Assembly: GCA_030751555.1 (NCBI GenBank)
Contig: JASMFX010000115.1
Span: 1-17,358, forward strand
Length of the DNA stretch: 17,358 bases
Source: Candidatus Woesearchaeota archaeon
Lineage (GTDB): Archaea > Nanoarchaeota > Nanoarchaeia > Woesearchaeales > CALCXY01
Reading direction: 5' to 3'
Shown: piece by piece, positions 12,743 through 17,358 of the stretch
Layout of the letters: every line of letters starts with the position of its first letter
Position numbering within the stretch: the stretch's first letter is position 1
Notes under the pieces: model-generated
Seen by the model: the letters and a program-made list of their open reading frames with translations, nothing else
Databases searched by the model: none
What the model was told of the DNA's origin: nothing
Program-made: the position numbers and the translations under genes

Positions 12743-13900
12743 ATGAGATGGCCTATCAAATTTACCATAGCGGATGATCCTGAGGATGATAGAACACTCT
12801 TTTCTTTCGGAGGCCATGAGCATAAAGCGGTTGAGAAGGAGGTTGCTCATGAAAGCCATGCAATCCAAAAGGCTAAGCAGGAGTTTGTCTTGGAGTGGGA
12901 TAAGGCTCTTGGTTTTTCTGAGAATCCCTTTGTGGACAAGCATTTCACACCAGCATCTAAATTTATTGCAGGCTACCAAGAAGAAAAGAGGAAGCTTAAT
13001 CTCTTTGTTATAAATGAAAACAAATTTGGAACCATATTAGGAGAGGAAGGAGTTGGGAAGACTGTATTATTGAGCTGGCTCTTTGAAAAACTGTCAGAGT
13101 TTAAGCATAAAATGCTTCCTGTCTACATAAAGGGTGATGCAAAAAATCCTCAAGCAGTACTCTCTGATATTGTCATAGAGCTGATGAATCCTTATGAGAA
13201 AACTGTTAAGAAAGGAAAGTTAAAGCTAACCCTGGATGGTTTTGCTGTCTGGATCAAGAAAAAAGCAGGTAAGAGAAAATTAATTCTTCTGCTTGACGGA
13301 TGCAAAAGAGTAACTGCAAAGGATTTGCAGCTTTTCAGCACATTGTACAAAATATGCCCATGTTTGATTATTGCTGCAGATTCTAAAGAGAACTATGATA
13401 AAAGCGCATTTAAAGATGTGCAAAAGGTCAAGGATGTGAATGCAGAGAATTTTAAGGATACTCTGAAGATGGTTCTTGATGGTTTGCCATACAGTGAGAT
13501 GGAGGAGCTTATGGAAAAAAGGATTGAGCACGTAGGAGGCCATGGTATCCTGCCTTTTTCTGAGAGTGTTTTGAAGCAATTGCACAAGAGAGCTAAAAAG
13601 AATCCTAAAATATTGCTTGAGTTGTGCAAAAAAAAGGCAATCGAGCTAACTGTTAAAAATCAAGGTGTTGATCAGGACATGACAAAAGAGGTTGAAGAGA
13701 AGGAACAGGATCTGACAAAGGATACCAATGAAGAGAAGAAGGCTAGTGAAGATCAAATTGTTCACTCAAGCGAGCATGAGGTCACTCCAACTCAGAAAGG
13801 TGAAGATTATAAAATAGCTGTTGTTAATAGAAATGAAGACTTTGTCATGGTTGAAGACAAAGAGAAGAAAGATAGTTCTTATAAAGTTGAGCATAAATAA
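12743..13900 (+). CDS. P-loop ATPase (AAA/ORC- or ExeA-like)
   Basis: A 385-residue protein if it starts at 12743 (388 from the upstream in-frame ATG at 12734; numbering here uses 12734). Residues about 60-95 (GFSENPFVDKHFTPASKF, then GYQEEKRKL) resemble the N-terminal box of ExeA- and ORC-like ATPases that place an NPF and a G-x-E-x-E-x2-K-L element before the P-loop. Walker A is GEEGVGKT (103-110), and a Walker B-like strand is KLILLLDG (182-189). The usual catalytic Glu after the Asp is Gly, so hydrolysis may be weak. The last 75 residues (about 311-388) are very acidic and Lys-rich, probably disordered. There is no membrane segment. The promoter faces the membrane protein at 12049-12657, so joint function is possible but unproven. 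Confidence 0.8.
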   Translation: MRWPIKFTIADDPEDDRTLFSFGGHEHKAVEKEVAHESHAIQKAKQEFVLEWDKALGFSENPFVDKHFTPASKFIAGYQEEKRKLNLFVINENKFGTILGEEGVGKTVLLSWLFEKLSEFKHKMLPVYIKGDAKNPQAVLSDIVIELMNPYEKTVKKGKLKLTLDGFAVWIKKKAGKRKLILLLDGCKRVTAKDLQLFSTLYKICPCLIIAADSKENYDKSAFKDVQKVKDVNAENFKDTLKMVLDGLPYSEMEELMEKRIEHVGGHGILPFSESVLKQLHKRAKKNPKILLELCKKKAIELTVKNQGVDQDMTKEVEEKEQDLTKDTNEEKKASEDQIVHSSEHEVTPTQKGEDYKIAVVNRNEDFVMVEDKEKKDSSYKVEHK

Positions 13901-13903
13901 TAG

Positions 13904-13923
13904 ATAACTCAAGATTGCATATT
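13904..13923 (+). repeat. 20-bp direct repeat, copy 2
   Basis: An exact copy of ataactcaagattgcatatt (see 1714-1733), 12.2 kb away in the same orientation. It lies 3 nt after the ATPase stop codon, in the short gap between convergent gene ends. No inverted partner is seen here, unlike at copy 1. Confidence 0.8.
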
Positions 13924-13945
13924 TTCAATAATTCTAAAAAGAGTT

Positions 13946-15439
13946 TTATTTTCCGAAAGGAAGCCACCTTTGAAGCCGGGTTCTTTTCTCAACCCCTACT
14001 GGCTCAGCAGATCCTGGTGGAGGAGTAACTTCTTCTGCAATCTCTGCTTCTGCTTCATCAGGTAGTTGAGGCTCAGGTTCAATTTGGTCACCTAGGAGCT
14101 TAGCTGCTTGGTATCCATTGACCCAATCGATTTGGGCTTTTTTCATTCTTTTTCTGAGTCCTTTTGCTTTGCCACCAAACACCAGTTTCTCTTTAACCAT
14201 ATTATGAGCATTAGCGGCAAATTTTAGCATGGCTTCATGTACATAATCCATGAATGAACCTTGGATCTTAGCTTTATCTCCTCCTGAGAGTGCTTGTTCA
14301 TTTTCCCAGATTTCGCTAGCTTCCAACGCTGCTAAAAAAGTATTAACTGGCACTACCATTTCTCCCAAAGCACTATTTACTGCTTTAAGATAACCAGTAC
14401 GATTCTCCTTAATCTTTTCCGGAGTCCATTCCTTGTTTAATTCTTCTGTTATTGTTGAGCCAATCTGGTCGCTATACTCGCCACCTGCTGTTGTTATTAC
14501 AGTACTTAGTGCTGTGATAACCTCCTCTTTAAAGAATTCATGACCTTTAATCTGAGCTTTACCTGCCATGTCTTTCAACCAATTTGCTTTTTGTTCTGCT
14601 GAAAGATTAGATTTCTCTGCCCATGCTTTGAAATGGGCATATAGTGTATGAGGTTCATGCTCTTTTATATTTTTGTCCAAGGATGCAAGAAATTTAGCAA
14701 GATAAGCTGGATTCGAAACATTAAACTTTTTGACATTTTCAAGTTCTTCGTCAATTAAATAATTATTAAATTTGATGAGAGAAGAGCTAGCTAAACCCCA
14801 TTGATTGAATACTTCGATTTGATCTTCAGTAAGGAAGGGAAACATTGCTCGTACGTTCCATTGTTTTCCAGGGAATTCAGCATAAAGTGCGTGAAGATTT
14901 GCAATGAAGTTATCTCTTAGCGCTTCAAACTCAGTGTTATCATCCTCTAAATCCCACTTCTTAAGCGCATCCTTAACTTTGGTTAGATCCTCTTTTTTTA
15001 AGTATTCAATGTGGGTTGCTAAGATTACTGTTGCTCCTTCTCCCAAAACAGTGTCAATGTCCTGAGTAACTTGGGCATTTTGTTGAGTGGTTATATCAGT
15101 TGTGCTAACATGATCTATCTGAGCAGATGCTTGTTGTGCGCGATCTACTATTGTATCTGCAGTTTGTTCATCAGGTTCTGGACCTGGACCTGGGCCTCCT
15201 CCAGTTGTATCAGTGCTTTTTTGCTCATGGGTTACCTTGGCTTTATTTGTGCCCACTGTAGTCTTACCTAAGTTAGTAGTAGTATGGGCAACAACCTCTA
15301 TTACGCCAGCTAGGGCAATAGCAGCAATAAACTTCTGTGTCTTAGAACCAAATGTAAAAGCATTATCCCAAACTCTTCTTACTGCACTACCTGCCGCACT
15401 CTTCAGACTTATTGATCTCCGAAGTCTTTTTCTGGCCAT
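13946..15439 (-). CDS. Large hypothetical membrane-anchored helical protein
   Basis: A 497-residue protein I do not recognise. A basic N terminus (MARKRLRRSISLK) is followed by one hydrophobic stretch (about 36-52, KFIAAIALAGVIEVVAH), then a Thr/Gly/Pro linker (GGGPGPGPEPDE near 80-91). Residues about 95-440 are helical, rich in Ala, Lys, Glu and Trp, and have no recognised motif or cysteine. The C terminus is a Pro/Glu-rich tail ending in a basic segment (RTRLQRWLPFGK). A TATA box 27 nt before the ATG supports the start. The extensive helix suggests a structural or scaffold role; this is inference. It is divergent from the ribosomal operon. Confidence 0.75.
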   Translation of the reverse strand: MARKRLRRSISLKSAAGSAVRRVWDNAFTFGSKTQKFIAAIALAGVIEVVAHTTTNLGKTTVGTNKAKVTHEQKSTDTTGGGPGPGPEPDEQTADTIVDRAQQASAQIDHVSTTDITTQQNAQVTQDIDTVLGEGATVILATHIEYLKKEDLTKVKDALKKWDLEDDNTEFEALRDNFIANLHALYAEFPGKQWNVRAMFPFLTEDQIEVFNQWGLASSSLIKFNNYLIDEELENVKKFNVSNPAYLAKFLASLDKNIKEHEPHTLYAHFKAWAEKSNLSAEQKANWLKDMAGKAQIKGHEFFKEEVITALSTVITTAGGEYSDQIGSTITEELNKEWTPEKIKENRTGYLKAVNSALGEMVVPVNTFLAALEASEIWENEQALSGGDKAKIQGSFMDYVHEAMLKFAANAHNMVKEKLVFGGKAKGLRKRMKKAQIDWVNGYQAAKLLGDQIEPEPQLPDEAEAEIAEEVTPPPGSAEPVGVEKRTRLQRWLPFGK

Positions 15440-15461
15440 GCCTTATTTTCTAGAATAATAG

Positions 15462-15470
15462 TATTTAAAT
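15462..15470 (-). promoter_or_regulatory. TATA box of the 497-residue protein gene
   Basis: The minus strand reads atttaaata, centred about 27 nt before the ATG at 15439; it is one of the best matches in the window and predicts a leaderless transcript. Confidence 0.6.
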
Positions 15471-15537
15471 GTTACTGTAAATATCGCCCAAAAACCGTTC
15501 ACCTTTGTACATTTTTCTCGGTGGCTCACAACAAAAC

Positions 15538-15546
15538 ATTTATAAA
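15538..15546 (+). promoter_or_regulatory. TATA box of the ribosomal protein operon
   Basis: The sequence atttataaa predicts transcription from about 15568-15572. The L7Ae ATG is at 15738, so the leader is about 165 nt, much longer than for nearly every other gene in the window. Confidence 0.6.
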
Positions 15547-15572
15547 CCACTGCCTTATTCTTTCATATACCA

Positions 15573-15605
15573 ATGATTGATGAACCCCATTTTAGGGGTG
15601 AGTGA
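15573..15605 (+). CDS. Possible 10-residue upstream ORF in the L7Ae leader
   Basis: An ATG at 15573, about where transcription should begin, opens MIDEPHFRGE and stops at TGA 15603-15605. A leaderless start would fit this window's style. It overlaps the first hairpin. A GTG two bases later (15607) opens a further 32-codon frame ending at 15705, just inside the third hairpin. Either frame could be chance; coding is unproven. Confidence 0.2.
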   Translation: MIDEPHFRGE

Positions 15606-15726
15606 GGTGAAAAAAATCCGATGGCTCTCACCCGACCTGATGGTCGTGAGTTCGCCAGCTCGAATTTTATCATCTCAATCAGCCTTCATTGGAGATGAAG
15701 GCTAATTGAGGTAAGCTATTCTTACC
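15573..15726 (+). promoter_or_regulatory. Structured 5' leader of L7Ae (candidate autoregulatory element)
   Basis: Four hairpins follow one another. (1) 15584-15588/15595-15599, acccc/ggggt, flanked on each side by GA (15582-15583 and 15600-15601), as in a k-turn core, though the outer stem beyond the GA pairs is weak. (2) A hairpin with inner stem gacc/ggtc and outer stem ctcac/gtgag, with a 2-nt bulge, around 15626-15650. (3) A strong hairpin at 15674-15710 with 6 and 9 bp around one mismatch. (4) 15710-15715/15721-15726, 6 bp, ending one base before the GGAGG ribosome binding site (15727-15731). The segment gggtgag (15596-15602) can also pair with ctcaccc at about 15627-15633, an alternative fold. 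L7Ae binds k-turns, and autoregulation through its own leader is known in Sulfolobus. Confidence 0.5.
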
Positions 15727-15737
15727 GGAGGATTCAA

Positions 15738-16079
15738 ATGGCAGAAGATAAAGAGACACTCAATAAAGTATATGAGGCAATTGAAGTAGCTAAGGCAACA
15801 GGAAAGCTGAGAAAGGGTTGCAATGAAGTTACAAAGGTTGTTGAGAGAGGTCAGGCAAAGTTAGTTGCAACAGCAAAGGATGTTGAGCCAAAAGAGGTTA
15901 TTATGCATCTTCCCTTGCTTTCAAAAGAGAAGGGAATACCTTGCATTGAAGTAGATTCTAAAGAAGAATTAGGAGCTGCAGCTGGATTGCCAGTAGGAAC
16001 AGCAGCTGTTGCAGTTGTTGAAGAAGGCGAAGCAAAGAAGATTATTGCAGAGTTGACTAAGACTGTAAAGACTGAATAA
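15738..16079 (+). CDS. rpl7ae: 50S ribosomal protein L7Ae
   Basis: A 113-residue L7Ae/L30e/S12e-family protein. The RNA-binding signature is clear: [13 protein letters not shown] (21-33), and [10 protein letters not shown] near residue 84-93. L7Ae binds k-turn RNA in 23S rRNA, box C/D and H/ACA guide RNAs and RNase P. A strong GGAGG (15727-15731) lies 6 nt before the ATG and sets the start. It heads the operon L7Ae-S28e-L24e-NDK-EF-2; the gap to S28e is only 1 nt. Its long structured leader suggests feedback by its own product. Confidence 0.95.
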   Translation: MAEDKETLNKVYEAIEVAKATGKLRKGCNEVTKVVERGQAKLVATAKDVEPKEVIMHLPLLSKEKGIPCIEVDSKEELGAAAGLPVGTAAVAVVEEGEAKKIIAELTKTVKTE

Positions 16080-16080
16080 A

Positions 16081-16374
16081 ATGGCAGAGCATGAAAGAAG
16101 AAGAGGAAAAGGAAAAACTGAAGATAAAAGAGGCACAATTAGATTTACTTATGCCACACCATCTAAGGTAGAGGAAATTATTGGCAGAACCGGAACTCGA
16201 GGAGAGGCAATCCAGGTGAGAGCAAGAGTATTAGATGGAAGGGATAAAAACAAGGTTCTAAGGAGAAATGTTAAGGGACCTATCCAAGTAGGAGATGTTT
16301 TAATGCTAAGAGAGACAGAGATAGAGGCAAGGCAATTGTCAAAAGGCGGCCGAGGAGAAGGCGGAAGGAATTAG
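16081..16374 (+). CDS. rps28e: 30S ribosomal protein S28e, with N- and C-terminal extensions
   Basis: A 97-residue S28e. The family core (about 28-85) is clear: [20 protein letters not shown], then [20 protein letters not shown] and ARQL. Typical archaeal S28e is about 65-75 residues. This copy has about 25 extra N-terminal residues ([18 protein letters not shown]) and a Gly/Arg tail (GGRGEGGRN). S28e is a small-subunit protein near the mRNA exit site. The N-terminal length depends on the start: no strong ribosome binding site is seen and the ATG lies just after the L7Ae stop, so coupling is likely. Confidence 0.92.
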   Translation: MAEHERRRGKGKTEDKRGTIRFTYATPSKVEEIIGRTGTRGEAIQVRARVLDGRDKNKVLRRNVKGPIQVGDVLMLRETEIEARQLSKGGRGEGGRN

Positions 16375-16377
16375 AGA

Positions 16378-16572
16378 ATGGCAAAGTGTTCATTTTGTGG
16401 CAAGGATCTTGAGAAAGGAACAGGAAAGATGTATGTAAAGAAGGATGGTTCTATATTACACTTTTGTGCTATGAAATGTGAAAAGAATATGCTCAAATTA
16501 AAGCGAAATCCAAGAAAATTGCTTTGGACACAACAAGGGAGAGATGCTAAGGCATTAAGAGTTGGAAAATGA
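16378..16572 (+). CDS. rpl24e: 50S ribosomal protein L24e
   Basis: A 64-residue zinc-ribbon ribosomal protein of normal archaeal size. The four zinc ligands are C4 and C7 (CSFCGKDL), C30 and C34 (HFCAMKC), followed by the basic NPRKLLWTQQGR that contacts rRNA. The ATG lies 3 nt after the S28e stop, and purine-rich ggcggaagg at the S28e end can serve as ribosome binding site. The stop overlaps the NDK start by 4 nt (ATGA at 16569-16572). Confidence 0.95.
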   Translation: MAKCSFCGKDLEKGTGKMYVKKDGSILHFCAMKCEKNMLKLKRNPRKLLWTQQGRDAKALRVGK

Positions 16573-17048
16573 TTGAGAGAACATTGATATTGATCAAGCC
16601 AGATGGTGTCAAGAGAGGGATTATTGGAGAATTAATCTCACGTTTTGAGAAAGCAGGTCTAAAACTAGCTGGTGTGAAGATGTTTCATGTTGACAAGGCA
16701 TTCGCCAAAAAGCACTATAAGGCGCACCTTGACAAGGAATTTTACAATGGTTTAGAGGAAATGATTACTTCTGGTCCTGTTTTATCTGTTGTTTTAGAGG
16801 GATTACATGCTGTGGAGATTGTGAGAAAGTTAGTAGGGCCAACAGAGCCAAGAACAGCTCCTCCAGGAACCATTAGGGGAGACTATGCAAGCCATTCTTA
16901 TGCTTACACTGATCCAAAAGGTATTGCTATCAAGAACCTGATTCATGCTTCTGGATCAAAAAAAGAGGCTGAGCAGGAGATAAAGCTCTGGTTTTCTGAA
17001 AATGAGATTTTTGATTACAAAGTAGTTCATGAGGAACATACTAGATAG
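16569..17048 (+). CDS. ndk: Nucleoside diphosphate kinase
   Basis: A 159-residue NDK: starts [20 protein letters not shown], then [13 protein letters not shown] (95-107) and the catalytic His at H126 in [10 protein letters not shown] (the usual form is N-x-x-H-x-S-D-S, so the Asp is Gly here). It transfers the gamma-phosphate between nucleoside triphosphates and diphosphates through phospho-His and supplies GTP and CTP. It is slightly longer than most bacterial enzymes (about 140 residues). Translationally coupled to L24e by a 4-nt overlap, as in many archaea. Confidence 0.95.
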   Translation: MIERTLILIKPDGVKRGIIGELISRFEKAGLKLAGVKMFHVDKAFAKKHYKAHLDKEFYNGLEEMITSGPVLSVVLEGLHAVEIVRKLVGPTEPRTAPPGTIRGDYASHSYAYTDPKGIAIKNLIHASGSKKEAEQEIKLWFSENEIFDYKVVHEEHTR

Positions 17049-17061
17049 GGAGATTCACAAA

Positions 17062-17358
17062 ATGTCAGACAAGATGGTTGAGAGGGTAATGAAGAGTATG
17101 CGTGATAAAGAGAGGATTAGAAACATTGCTATCTGTGCGCACATTGATCATGGGAAAACTACTTTTTCTGACAATCTTTTATCTGGTTGCGGTATGATGA
17201 GCAAGGAAGATGCAGGCAAAGCTCTAAAACTTGACTTCCACGATGATGAGCAGGAGAGAGGAATTACAATAGACACAGCTGCTGTAAGCATGGTTCATGT
17301 TTTTGAAGACAATGATTTTCTTATCAACCTATTAGATACTCCAGGACACGTTGATTTT
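17062..17358 (+). CDS. fusA: Translation elongation factor EF-2 (5' part; continues beyond the window)
   Basis: An open frame of 99 codons runs from the ATG at 17062 to the window edge without a stop. It matches the archaeal/eukaryotic EF-2 G domain: [20 protein letters not shown] (18-37) with P-loop AHIDHGKT, switch [10 protein letters not shown] (61-69) and DTPGH (92-96). EF-2 is the ribosomal translocase GTPase. A ribosome binding site gggaga (17048-17053) lies about 8 nt upstream. IF-2 (infB) often occupies this position after NDK in archaea, but the AHIDHGKTT element and switch I here are those of EF-2, not IF-2. Confidence 0.93.
   Translation, partial: MSDKMVERVMKSMRDKERIRNIAICAHIDHGKTTFSDNLLSGCGMMSKEDAGKALKLDFHDDEQERGITIDTAAVSMVHVFEDNDFLINLLDTPGHVDF

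Noticed and set aside
15573..15660. Box C/D guide RNA in the L7Ae leader
   Set aside because: A ttgatga (near 15577) and a ctga (near 15637) are present, but C' and D' boxes and a terminal stem are missing; a leader element is the better reading.
17062..17358. Translation initiation factor IF-2, as often found after NDK
   Set aside because: The G-domain motifs [12 protein letters not shown] and DDEQERGIT are those of EF-2.

Overview
This window reads as a piece of an AT-rich archaeal chromosome, probably from a DPANN lineage (Woesearchaeota/Pacearchaeota-like; inferred, not proven). Reasons: the right edge carries L7Ae, S28e, L24e and NDK followed by the start of an archaeal EF-2. Most genes have a TTTAWATA-type TATA box 26-30 nt before the start codon, so most transcripts look leaderless. 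Several genes encode small secreted or membrane-anchored proteins and a short SWIM zinc-finger protein, as is common in small archaeal genomes.

Layout. 1-74 (minus): the first 24 codons of a transposase/integrase-like protein running off the window. 195-1635 (plus): three paralogous small proteins sharing an F-x-HHV-x5-NDF-x2-W core, the third with a C-terminal membrane anchor; a 74-nt GC-rich hairpin lies before the third. 1636-2105: noncoding DNA made of two branched palindromes. 2106-2707: a VapBC toxin-antitoxin pair. 2806-4193: a hypothetical gene overlapping a GH15 glucoamylase-like gene. 4252-4956: a secreted protein with two VGIG-x3-P repeats. 4990-9343 (minus): galT, a single-pass membrane protein, a GH133 debranching enzyme and an unknown gene. 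9344-9878: noncoding DNA consisting mostly of one long hairpin and three consecutive branched palindromes. 9879-12021 (plus): a small unknown, a degenerate cis-prenyltransferase, a secreted Cys-rich protein and a SWIM protein. 12049-15439: a membrane-anchored protein, a P-loop ATPase and a 497-residue unknown. 15538-17358 (plus): the ribosomal/NDK/EF-2 operon behind a leader of about 165 nt.

How the genes may work together. GH15 and GH133 form a plausible set for breaking down a glycogen-like alpha-glucan (alpha-1,4 trimming plus alpha-1,6 debranching), and GalT handles sugar-1-phosphates nearby. The right-hand operon is translation housekeeping.

Most worth a second look: (1) the branched palindromes at 1720-1856, 1861-1981, 9551-9628, 9627-9690 and 9689-9763, in which an outer stem encloses smaller hairpins that mostly have 3-nt loops; (2) two related long hairpins at 5734-5784 and 9477-9530 whose arms covary; (3) the structured leader before L7Ae, a candidate for autoregulation; (4) a cis-prenyltransferase lacking its catalytic residues; (5) the three-paralog cluster.
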